Part shown: piece by piece, positions 22,284 to 34,171 of the stretch | How the letters are laid out: every line of letters begins with the position of its first letter | Position numbering within the stretch: position 1 is the first letter of the stretch | Position numbers and translations under genes: made by a program | Assembly: GCA_032191485.1 (NCBI GenBank) | Contig: JAVDOI010000012.1 | Coordinates: forward strand, 13,167,640-13,231,639 | Direction of reading: 5' to 3' | Origin: Leptoclinus maculatus | Lineage: Eukaryota; Chordata; Actinopteri; Perciformes; Stichaeidae | DNA length: 64,000 nt | The notes under the pieces: generated by a model | What the model was told of the DNA's origin: nothing | The model's database searches: none | Seen by the model: the letters and a program-made list of their open reading frames with translations, nothing else

Positions 22284-25200
22284 GTAAGAGTCGGATTTAT
22301 AGCATATGAATACGAGCAGCACTAAATGCACGTCACCGTTACTCTCAGAAGTGTAAAGTGGCAAAAAATATATATTGTTTTCATCCAAGAATGACAGTGA
22401 TCCTCTGAGGCTTTCATGTGTTGTATGCCGTGTTTAAATGTGTGTTGGTTGTCTTGTCTGCCAGTGGAAGGTGTGTTTGTAATATATGAAAAGGTAGTAC
22501 TGCATAGGATAAGAAATCAGGTGCCACCACTCCATCTTTACTTTCAAGATCAATGTCTAAATGTAAAATTGTGGAATATTAGTCACTTGCTGTATGGTTA
22601 TAGCTTTGCATTTACAATTTCTTAGAGAAAATATCCACACTCTTCATACTCTTCTGTCAAAAAAAACAGAGGAATGTAAGAAAATATATTATCTAAAGCC
22701 AATAAAAACATCTGGATACTGATTATTCCCTGAATTGGCTCCTAGCAGAGAGAGACCATGTACGATGTTTAGGGATAAAAGCTAATCCTCCCTGTGGCTG
22801 AGATTCACCTTCTTGTCTGGACAGAGTCTGACACAGGGGCTTTACTAATTTATGCTGAGACATGCATGAGAACAGGCTCCCTGGAGCTCAGCGGCAGTGG
22901 TCTTTTTCTAAAAACCTGGAAAAAGGCTAATCAAGTAAACCCTTTCCCTCATAATGTTCTGTCTCAGAGGTTATGTGAATATCCAGCATAATGTGAGGCC
23001 AATGAGATATCAATCTAAGTGTGTTAACCACTTTGGTTAGGCTGACACACTTTAAAAACAATTATGCTCAGCTTCATTGTGTTTCTCAATCTCTGGAGTA
23101 AAAAGTTTGAGAGAAAGTTCGGACATCTTGCAACTACGGGATTTCATAAAAAAAAAGCTAACTTAAATGCAGCAAAGCGATGAGAAAAGATGGGAAACAT
23201 TCGGACAAAGTGTTTTTCCAATCTTGCTGTGCAAAAGCAATTCGAAACAGGTGCATAAAAAGACAACCCAGAAGTGGTTCTCAGTAGTACTGGACAGTTG
23301 CAGCCTAGTACAGGAAGCTTTGTGTGCTTGTTCAGAGAAAAAAAAAGCGGCTGTCTCAATGGGGCTTTTGTTGTTTGAGTTGGAGACAGCAAAAGCACAA
23401 GAAACACTGACTGACAAATACCTGGCCCCTCTGTGCCTCAAATATCTCAGCTTTGCACTTGATACAATGTCAACAAATGCCTCCTCTGTCCTCTATAGTA
23501 GCCCGGTTCCTCTCTGTCCACAAGAGTTTTTCATGTTTTCATAAAGGCTACTGTTTTCTGAGCAGACATCTGTGTGTGCAGATTTGGCCTGCATTGCTCG
23601 AGTGCTGAGGTCTGTACTCACAGACGGGTTGAAAATGGCCTAAAGCACTTCCAACAAGTTAATATAGTGGTAAACAGTCTGCTGTTTCAGTCCAACACAG
23701 ACAGATACGATTTCTGTTACACTTCTTTCAGTTTAAAGAGTTGTGGGAATATGTATGAAATCAATTAAGTACATTAGTTTTTTCCTGTGCATTAATTATG
23801 CTTGACTCTTTGATTAAAGAGGCACAAGACTTATACTGCATGGAAATGTTGAACATCATATCTGCTAAAACTGTTTTGGTCACCATAGACATAACAAGAC
23901 GGTAAAAACTGCCAGCCTTCCTGTGCCCAGTAGTTGAATCAAAATGTTGAAGTGATGATCTTCTTTGTGCTTGTGGAAGTCAGGCAGAGAGGATTGCTAC
24001 AGAATACTTTACAAAATCTGTTTTGAATTCAGAGACAGGATCCTTTTGATCACCATTGCACCGTTTCCCCGAAGACTCTAGTTTGAAACGGCATTTTTAA
24101 TCAAAGATTATTCTGTAGAACCCCCCTGAGGAATTGAATAGCTTGCAGGGTATTGCTGTAACATTCAAGCATCGGACAGGGGTCAATTTATTTGAGTCCG
24201 TGCTCTGAAAAATACAATTCCTTCCATCTAAAGACTAACAAGACAGTTTCATTTTACTCCCCCGGGCCTCAGATGAATACTTACAGTTTTAATTATTCAT
24301 GCGAATGTGAGTTTTAAATCCTGAATGCTTTCTGCAGTCTGTTTTTTTTTCCTCTATTCGCTTTCAAGCTTTCAGCTTTTCTCAAACTCCATCAGTCACT
24401 GATTTTGTATTATTCTCTTCCAAGTCAAACCACAACTGTGTCTTATGGCTTTCTATTCCTATGTGAGTTCCTTCTAACATTTCATGTAGGGTTTAAAGCC
24501 ATTGGATACACAGTGGACAGTCACCTGAGGAAGTGGGTTTAAAAACTTTCTTGACAGCTATTTGTGGCATCTACAATATTTTGTAATGATATCAACAAAA
24601 ACTGTAGTAAACAGCATCGATGTCATGCATCTCTCCTTACATCAAACGTTTGCAGAGCTACATATTCTTCCTGCAGTTGTTTCTGGACAGCTGCCTGGTT
24701 TTCATAAAAGTTGTGACTTAGCAGATGGTCAAGGAAATGAAAGCGTTTATTTCCTGCTGCTCTCAGCTGTTCTACAACTTCAATAAACAGCTTAGAGCTC
24801 TCATTACGTACTTCTGGGACGTTACTTTGGATGTCTCAACAGGATATTCTACACCACCTGTTATCTAAAAGTGAAAGTTCAGGATTGTTTAAGCCTATAT
24901 CCTGCTGGCGATTAACACGTTTTTAAACCTAAACTTGGATGACATCATTACTGCCTCATAAAGCTTTACATATACCGATGAATGCTTTCATCAGATTTGC
25001 AAAGAATTAGACCTACATCATTGCTGCAGATTTTATTTACATTTTTTTACATAAAATGAAATGCTTTTATGTGTTCCTATTAATAAAATAATGGGGCAAC
25101 ATAATTCACTCCATTGTTTAACACTTCAAGACGTTATCACCCAAATCATGAAGCAACTGCACCAGCCTGCTTTTCCGGTTTCCTATTCGATAAAATTATT

Positions 25201-27916
25201 ATCGACAGCAATGACATCATATCAGCATGTGAAGAGTAGCATATTATGCCCCAGCTGTGATATCTATGGAAAATATTCAGAGGTGAAAAAGAACACTTTG
25301 AAATGTCACGGGCCGGTCCTTTGGATTCAGGTTATAAACTGAAAAATAAGTCATCTTTTCATTCATCTTTTTTACTTTGTGTATTTGTCTAATTTCCAGA
25401 AAGACGGACGTATTGGTGGTTTGGATTTTAATATTAGTATCATTTTTGAAAGAGGCTAGAAGAAGGCACCATGCAACAAGACTATACACTTTGATCTGTA
25501 TCCTCACAGGTACTTTGTGTGCATCGCAGCCAGATGAGCCGTCACAGCTCTTTTATAAAACCCTTCAAATGTGGCCTCTCATGGTTCCTACCCCCCTCCC
25601 TGTGGATTTTTCAAAAGGATTCCTGGAGCATTCAGGCTTCTGACTGCAATAACTCTGAATATCTCCTGACTTTGAACTTGGAAGTATCCATATCAGACTT
25701 TTTGAATCAAGTCTTAATTCTCTGTGCAAAGCAAATATGAACAAGTCAGGACTCAAACCACTTTGATTTGAGACTTTTGTGTTAACAGTATTGTATGCCT
25801 TTAAAACACAATCTATGACAATGTGTTGATGCTACAATCCTAACTTTCAATCTACTGTATCATTTTGATATGTTCAATACTGTATCAGTAAAACATCCCT
25901 GTTAACATTCACTGTTACTCAGAAAAAGGCACAATGCAACAAAGGTAACACGCTGCAGCATATCTTGGCATGGCAGGTGCTATTTGTGCGACAATGGTGT
26001 ACATCTCCAAAACTGTAGGGGCGCCAAATTGGGAAAATACCAGTTCTTGCATTATTTTGCCTGAAGTAGAAAAATGTATCAAAAAACAGATTCAAATTCC
26101 AGGTGGGCCAATTGTGTTTTTATTTTACCAAACAATAAAACAGTATACATGTTCAATACTGATGGATCCTAATCAGGCAATGTCAATCCACTCATCCCTC
26201 TGGAGGCCCCCACTGAAAACCCAATGTTGTTTTTCTCACACCACACGGACTTGATCAATCTAAAAATGATACAGTTCAAATTCCCAACAGTAAACAGCAC
26301 AGCATGCGATCACGTCTGCTCAACTCAAACTCAAATATCACTGCAAAGCCATGTAAACACCTGCTGTATTGTCATTTCATGAGCACAAACATAGCAAAGT
26401 CATCTATTTAAATATCTCTTAGCTGTTTTGTACAATTTGCACCAAAGACAAACAATATAACCCATCTTTGGCTCATGAGATCCATTTTGCAAATTTGAAA
26501 ATATGTCATTTGGCATAAAAAAAGCATTAAAAAATTACTAATTGGCTAAAAACATCTTAGTCGACTACAACTAATCGCCTAAGAGGGGGCAGTCCTAGTT
26601 TATTAGGCATTAAGTGTTACCAAATTCCCCTTTGCAATTATTCTTATACGTAAGTGGTGCCCACTGTTTCCCTCTATATAAAGGACCTGCTTCAGGATAA
26701 TTGTTGAGATATAATCACTACAGTACCAGATGTTAAGGGGTAGGGGTTGTTTAGTTTTACTCTATAAAGTCGTCCACACGTGTTCAATAATCAGGTTTTT
26801 TGAGAAGGACATCTGTTGTAGGTAATCACGACCCAGCTTTTCTGGGATCTCACTTATTTCGTACTGATAAGATCTCTGAAAGCACCAGAGGCCTGTTCCA
26901 AGAAGCAGGTTTAATGAGTTGTATCTTGACCGCTGATGATTTGAAGTGTTTTTTGGAACAGATGCCTGCTGTAGGTGTTTGGTTGGGGGAAAAAAGTCCT
27001 CACTAGAACAATTCAGCACCTCCTGCTTTACAGACAATCACCTGAACAAGTGCTTTTTCTTTTCTTTTCTTTTTTAACAGGTGTTAGGAAAGGAACTACT
27101 CACCACTTCTACATGCACTAGGTGGATATCCATCGTTCCAGCAAAAAATGCAGCCTCATCCACCAGAGAGACGACCACTACACACCAACAGCAACCAAAG
27201 CCTGGAGGTCAAAGGTACACATTTCAATTGCTGTGGCTTGGCTGGAGGAATTTGCACTGACAATTCAAACTTTCATAATTAGGTTCCCAATATGCTTTTT
27301 TTTGTTCACTGAATACATTTTGACATGTTAAGATGAGATAAAAGCCCAGGTGTAAATAATACAATGTATTTCAATGAATTAAATTGTCATGGCTTACTGG
27401 GACACTTGAATAGAAATGACTCACTGAGTGTATTCACACGGACACAAATATCGTGTTTCAGATTGGGTTTTTGGGTTTAAACATCATATAAACAACTAAT
27501 CCTTTATTTTGATCAAAACTGGTACAAACCAACCGGGATACTCGTCCATGTAAAAACACTCACTGTTAATTAGTAACACCTGTACTTTTCCGACTATGAT
27601 GTATCTAAATGTTAACTAAGCTTAAAATTAGTTTATCATCAGGTCATGAAAGGATTTCAATTTAATGTTTCCGCTCGCGGTGCTTGTATGTTTACTGAGT
27701 ACCGGAATTGTTAAATTGCTGTCAATCAAGTCGTCGGTTGCAGCTGTTCTTCTCAGTTCAGCCAGTGTGATCCTCAGACCACGAGCAAGAGGGATTCCTG
27801 TGAGTGACGTTAGCTCTGTCGGATTCATCTGCCTTCACAGGACGTTTTACACAAGTATAAAGAACAGCCGCTGAAGTTGAACTACATTTTCTTTTTTTCC
27901 GCGTCGTACTTGTGAC

Positions 27917-30900
27917 ATGTCGCTGTTTTCGGAGGACCCCGCTTACCTCTCTAAATCTAGACTGAAGTTGGATCTGGTTGCCCACAATGTCGCGCTTCCA
28001 CCTGCCAAGAGCAAAAAGGAGGTTTATGTGGAGTTGCACTTAAAACACATCGATCAGAAAAACGCAGCGGATTTTTCCAGCGACGAGGAGGATCAAGTAC
28101 AATATGTGGCAGTGAGTTGATCAAACTTTTGGTCTTTTTGCCCCAGAATATATATATATATTATAATTTGTTACTTTTGTAATCGCAACTTTCTGTAACT
28201 TCGCATGACGATGGTGCTGTCAGTGTTCTCGGTCTACTTTGTGGTGGCGAACTTTCTTATTTACTCGACATGTCTGAAGAAATGACGCTCCAAAATGTTT
28301 GCCATTATAAATATGTTGCCTGGTAAAATACTTGTCAACAATGCTGCCTTTAAGGGCTACATTTGTGTTAAATAAACAGGAGTCGTTGTGCATAGTAATA
28401 ATTAGTATGAACTAATTTAAACCGATGCTGCGCATGCTCCGCAGCTGTGGAGGGTTATGGAGATGGTGATCTGGGTCATCTACCAAACAGTCCTGTCAGC
28501 GTGGTGTAGCATTCGAGGTCCTTGACCACTGAGCCACCAGCTGTATCGTATAGATTTACATCAGACGCTTCTGCAGTTGGCTTGTTCCATCGCAGTCCAG
28601 TGCATGTGCTTGCCACACCTGTCACACTCATTTAAGTGTTTCCAAGAAGAGCACCAGCACTTAAAGTCTGGAGGTTGTTTCTGTGCTGTGTCACAGGGGA
28701 AGAAAGACGGTCTGTTTATCCAGACTGTTTAGTCTGTTTTAGTCTATTTAATCAACAGTACTGTAAAGTTTCACATTTAGAATCTGCTGCAAGATTTGCA
28801 CTCTAGACCAATGCTGATGTTCAGCACTGAATTAATCTATTGGTCAAGCAAATACATTTTCATCTAGTTTGATGTGCAACTCAGCATTTAAGTCAGTTTT
28901 CGAGCAACACATTTGCTGGTTGCAGCTTTTCAAATCCAATACATTGCAGCTTTTATTGAATTTTTTTTATATATAAGTAGGTACAGACAAATTGAAGATC
29001 TCGCCTCGTGCTCTGGGAAATGTTGATTGGCATTTTTTTCACTATTTCTCAGACATTTCATGTAATGGATTAAAGAAAATAATTACCAGATTAATTGAAT
29101 GATTTTTTGTCAAGCAATCATTCACGTGTTGTTATTAGGAGCTGTGACAAAGATAAGTAGAGCGCAGTGGGACAATAAACCATATCGTAATTATCTGTTA
29201 GTTGATATATGATATGCCAGTCTCAACTGATAACCTCTTCTGCTATGGTTGTTTACAATAGTTTTATATTTAATAAGCAGAAGATTCACAAAGTGCAAAA
29301 ATTAGATGACTATGAGCATTTTTGTTTTTATGCTCTATATCCCACACCTGGAAACTGCCGGCATCCAAGCTGCAGTCTTTGTCGTGTCTCGAACAGCATT
29401 CGCATTAATTCAAAAAATTGTGTTTTGCTAGGACGAGGAGGAGGATGCAGAGATGCCCGACCCGAGTGGATTGACTGACGATGACCTCATGGCCGCACTG
29501 CTCGAACACGGGGTTAAAGCTGGGCCCATAGTCGGTGAGGCTACACTTATCACTGTCTTGAAAATTGGTTTTCATTGTAGAAATGGAATTGTTGCCATCA
29601 ACAATTCAGTTTTGTGTTTTAATGAATGTGTTGAGACATAATGTTCAGCATCACTCTATTTAAAAAAACTAATCGCTATAGTATTGTTTTTTGTTGTCTA
29701 TGCTAGCCTCCACCAGAGCCGTGTATGAGAAGAAGCTCAGGAAACTGCTTCAGTCTGATAAACATGGCTGTCTGAACGGAGTAGTGCAAGGTGTATTGTA
29801 CTCTGACAGTGAAGACGAGGATGAAAATGGGGAACAAGAGGACGAAGAGTCAGGTATGACCAGTCTGGATTTTTTGTTTTTATGGTTGGTTTAAACTCTG
29901 AGGACACCTCATTTAAGAAAAAGAGGCTCAGAGTAATGTTACCGACGTACACAATATCTTATTCTCAGTGATGGTTTTTGAAGACAGTATATGGACTCAA
30001 GTTCTGTCTGATGGGTACTAGCCCAAGCTGTATTACAGTGATTAATATATAAACCAGTAATTAATATAACATAAAAGCTACTTTAGTGTTGATCAAGGGA
30101 TGGGTTTTGCACAGTATACCAATAGTCTTGGCCATTTTTTGTTCTGCGTTTGTATTTCATTATTTTCTGTGACTTGCACAGGTTCCGAAGTAGCAGAAGC
30201 AGAAACGCATGAACAGTCAGACCAGGCTCAACAAGGGAGCAGCCAGGTGAGCAAATTGTAGGATGTTCTTGATATCTTTGGATAGCTGATTTAGACATCC
30301 TGTGTTAATGACTAGTACCACTTGACTTGTGTGACACTGGAGAGCTCACACTTATCTGTATGCTTTTGCTGTTCAATATATGTTAATGCCTTTTTGCATC
30401 ACATCGCTGCAGTGCCACTTAGTGGTTACAGATGGCAACTGTGAACTTGTGTTCTAACTGGAACTGTTCATTTTTTGAAGTAAGCACTTGCAGTTTTATG
30501 TGTTTTCAGAATGGTGTTTTTTTTTACCCGCAGTGCTTTTTACCCCCATCAAGGCTGGTAAATACTACATATCTTTTGTACAAAATTCTGACAAACTGAA
30601 TTCTCAGGGGACACTGATATGTTTTTTCCCCCCCCCCGATGTTTGCTTGGGTTGGCCTTTCGTAGCATGCTCATTCTTCTAGAAACGGGGAACTGAGTCC
30701 CAAGTGGAATTCAGGGAATGCGATAAAACCATTGGAGCGGAGTCGGCCTATCTGCTCACAGATTCCCGTAGGAATTAGTAGAGCATCCTCTGTAGATCAA
30801 CGCTCGGGATTAGGATCAGGGGTAGGCTGGTCTTATTTCACTTCTCTCATGGATTTTTAAATTCTCTGCATTCCTCACTTGCACTGCAAATTCATTGTGG

Positions 30901-32418
30901 ACCTGTCAAGCCACCGATGGGTTTTCGTTTTACAGTAATGGGTATTGGTATCTCACTGGTGTTAAGATTGTGTGATGAATGATGCATATTTGTGTTTCTG
31001 TTAACATGCTAATACTAATTATTGCAGTTTCCATCTGGATCAGTTATGCCCAATGATGGCTCAACAATTTCCTCTCAGGCCTTCAGCATCACCCAAATGG
31101 TTGAGGAGGAAAGTTAATCTTACACAGTTTCTGAACTTTAAGAATTACCCTGTCCTCTTATTTTAAAGGTTTGCGAGTTATCGCTGGTGGAGCGTTCACT
31201 CGGTCATGTACATTATCACTTCTAACAGATGGAGAGTTCGAGGTCACACTCCATGAGCATAGACACTGAGAGAGATTTGAATGGGTGCAATGTGCAGGAG
31301 CATTGTTCGCGCTCCAACGGGGTCAGTAGTGCTCACATTATTCAGTCACACTTCAGGCTCAAACTTTGGTGGTGGTCAAAATTGTTGTAAAGGTTCACTG
31401 GAGACTGGAGGACACTCGTACTATAGAAATCATGATGCGTTACGTCTTGTTTCCTTAGCTGGACATGCCAACTCCTAACAAGGACAGCGTGAAGAACCAG
31501 TCCCTGTACTACACTCCCAAGGCATCCACTTATGATTGGGAAATCAAGGCATATACATCATACATTTTCTGTTTTTGATGGGGGCGTGTGCATTGTCTAC
31601 TCATTTCAAATGTCCGTGTTACTATGTGGAACTGAAACAAAAGAAAAATACGCACTTAACTTAAGAGTTGCTTTTTTTTTAAAATGTTAGTATTTTTCAG
31701 ATCTCTGGTGATTACGTCACAGTTCACCCTTTTTCTTCATTTCCACATGACTTGCAAAGGTCTCTGTTGGACTGGGGCATATTTCTCTTTTTCACTGGTC
31801 CACTTTGACAGTAGCTTCTGCTCTCTTTTCTAGCTTTCTCAGGAGCCCGTGAAAGATACTTTCAGGGACCTGCTTCCAAACACTAATGCCACACCCACAG
31901 GGATCTAGTAAGTGCCACACCAACACTATTCCAGTGTGCCACCGCTTTTGAAGTTGTTGAATGACTGTAAGGTTTCACTCAAGTACAAGAAATATACAGG
32001 AATTTGAATTGGTGGTGGGTGACGCATGGACATCTTGCATAGCAGCACATACTGTAGTATGTATCGTGATCGGGTTATCGGCACATGTACTCTGTTGTAT
32101 TTCAGTGCCACTCGTCGGAGACCCATCAAGGGTGCAGCAGGGAGACCTGTCCAGTACACGTACCCAGACACTCCTGCCAGTCCCACGACGTTGGAGAGAC
32201 GAGAGGTTGAGCGCCGCCTTGTGCCAGTCCAGATCCAGATTTTGGTCTTCCTCATTGTGGTGTGCCTCTTGTACCTCATTTATGTTTGTGTTCAGGACGA
32301 CTCATTTAGTACATTTGTGGCCTTACTGGACAGTCTAAACCAGGGTACAGACAGTGAGGAGGGGCTTTCGCTTCAGGCTGAGACACGGGACGCTCCAGCA
32401 CTCCTTGGACTGGAGTAA
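27917..32418 (+). CDS. LAP2/thymopoietin-family LEM-domain inner nuclear membrane protein (tmpo/lemd1-like)
   Basis: Predicted nuclear-lamina protein that binds BAF/chromatin and anchors in the inner nuclear membrane. Exons: 27917-28111, 29432-29534, 29707-29853, 30182-30246, 30666-30821, 31028-31099, 31229-31321, 31459-31548, 31834-31907 and 32106-32418, about 435 aa. Residues 3-45 are the LAP2-type LEM-like domain (EDPAYLSKSRLKLDLVAHNV, then KKEVYVELHL). It is followed by the acidic DFSSDEED and a true LEM domain at about 76-120 (SGLTDDDLMAALLEHGVKAG, then TRAVYEKKLRKLL). RRPIKGAAGRP and a single C-terminal TM (IQILVFLIVVCLLYLIYV) match LAP2-beta. Two borders are weak: the exon ending 31099 uses GTTGAG, and the exon ending 31548 would need a GC donor (alternative end 31488 at GTGAAG). 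Architecture says tmpo. The mfsd4a/pm20d1 neighbourhood is where human LEMD1 lies, so it may be the fish lemd1 keeping an ancestral two-LEM form. Confidence 0.88.
29020..29150. repeat. degenerate dispersed-element fragment in intron 1 of the LAP2-like gene
   Basis: 'cactatttctcagacatttc ...ggattaaagaaaataatta ccagattaattga' resembles the inner part of the 'gggctgcaac' element listed at 19.72 kb. Weak, pattern-based call. Confidence 0.3.
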
Positions 32419-32827
32419 CTCTTTAATCCTCCACATTGATTTACAGCTGTGAGGGTTGCTGTTTTTGGTGATGCAAGCCATGATGACCCTGTCCTGGGAT
32501 ATCTTCAGGGAGCACATATTGCTTTACTATCGACTGTGTGTGTCTTTAAGGGAGCAAACCTCAAAGTCTAGTTTTACAGTTTTATATCTTATGCTTATGA
32601 ATGTGTTATCAATTGCTCTCGTCGGCGTTGTCGAAACAATTTCTAAAACACAGAAATTAAGCTGAGACTTTAAAAGATGTTCTCAAATGTATAAACAATA
32701 ATGATAATGCTATATTTATTTTATATTTCCTAACCCAAATTGTGTAATGTCATGTTGCATTGTCAATTAATTAGCACCACTGTACTTATGTGATGTCTTT
32801 TTTTAAAGTATATTTGAACCATATTTA

Positions 32828-32833
32828 AATAAA
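32828..32833 (+). terminator. poly(A) signal of the LAP2-like gene
   Basis: AATAAA about 410 nt downstream of the stop codon at 32416-32418, in AT-rich 3'UTR-like sequence and 250 nt before the pm20d1 start. Confidence 0.65.
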
Positions 32834-33085
32834 GAATGTGTTGCTTTATACTTTTGTTTGTGCAACTCATTATACTAACTAAACTGAAAAAGAATACATG
32901 CAGATATGCAAATCAGCAGGGATCTTTCGCATAGTATAATCTACTTTTAATAAATGTCATGAAGAAGATTACAAGCGCAATTAATATTTGCGCCAGCAGG
33001 TGGCTCTCATTCCACAAACGCAAAGTAATTCACTCTGCACTCTGCACACAGTCACAGTGAACGAGTTCCGCTGTCACAACACACA

Positions 33086-34109
33086 ATGACAGACCCGGGG
33101 CGAAAGTCTAAAATATTCAAGTTTTTAAAGATTATTATAAGTAGTTTCCTCATTGCAGTCTTTCTGTTGCTCACCATAGCGTCTATCAGGACGCTTTCGC
33201 TGGATGTTAATGTCGGACTTCAACTCGCACAATGGGAAAAGACGAATAACATCTCGCTGGTCATAGGCCACCGGCAGCGAGAGGAGCTTCTCGCACATTT
33301 TAAAGGTAATTTTTCGCTCGCTAGTATAACGTATGAAGTGTAAATGCTTGTTGCACTGCGTGGACGGTAGCTGGAAAGGAAGCCACCCGTGACCGACGCT
33401 AATGAGCGTTATCTCTTGTTTATTTGTGTGCAGAGGCAATCCGGATCCCCACCGTGTCATTTTCAGAGCAGGAGAGCAACACCACCGCGCTGCTTGAATT
33501 TGACAGGTTCCTCCGAAAAGGTAACGTTGAATTAAAAAGGCTGCGACTAACGTTGAAAGGTGTGGTTGGTGTGTTCACTGTGTGTTACGTTAGTTACGTA
33601 AATACCGTCGATGTAGCGTAACAGTTGAGCTAGTGCCGTGCTTTTACCAGACTCCCCCTGTCAATGGCTTCACTTGCATGACAGGTCATTTGTTTACATT
33701 ACACAATAAAGCCCAATTCATGCCATTGCATCCCTGCCATTTAAAATCAAGTGTAGGCCTATCACTCTTGAGCCTTGCTAACAGTTAACAGCTAATGTTA
33801 CAGTATTTTCATGTGCTATTTAATACAGGTTTTCATTACACTTTAATTGTTTCCATTTAGGCCAAATTATGTAGTCCAACCGGTGGTCCAGAACCCCAAA
33901 GATATTCAGTTACATTTTTTTTTTCATTAAAAATGACTCAGAAAATGAATCGCTTATCAAAATAACTTCTATTTAGTTTTTTTTGTTCATTGACTAATTG
34001 ATTAATCAACTGATTTCAGCTTTACTTATTGTATAATAATACAGACTTGTAAATTTAAAGAAATGTATTTGTTCCTTCATTTTGTGGGCTTACAGCAGAC
34101 AAATGTAAA

Positions 34110-34171
<62 letters not shown>

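Larger units (their letters stand above)
14108..27916. other. 13.8-kb gene-poor interval
   Basis: No gene with conserved protein motifs is visible between the mfsd4a promoter and the LAP2-like gene. It contains dispersed repeats (14.72-15.17, 17.14-17.64, 19.72-19.92 kb), purine/pyrimidine microsatellites (20.97-22.12 kb) and an orphan exon-like segment at 22.24 kb, all listed separately. In human the corresponding interval holds CDK18. I found no kinase exon here, so that gene is absent or elsewhere. The long ORF at 23167-23544 has no splice context or recognisable motif. Confidence 0.6.

Noticed and set aside
23167..23544. 125-codon plus-strand ORF in the gene-poor interval
   Set aside because: No recognisable domain, no flanking exon signals, and a low-complexity reverse-strand shadow; chance ORF is the simpler reading.
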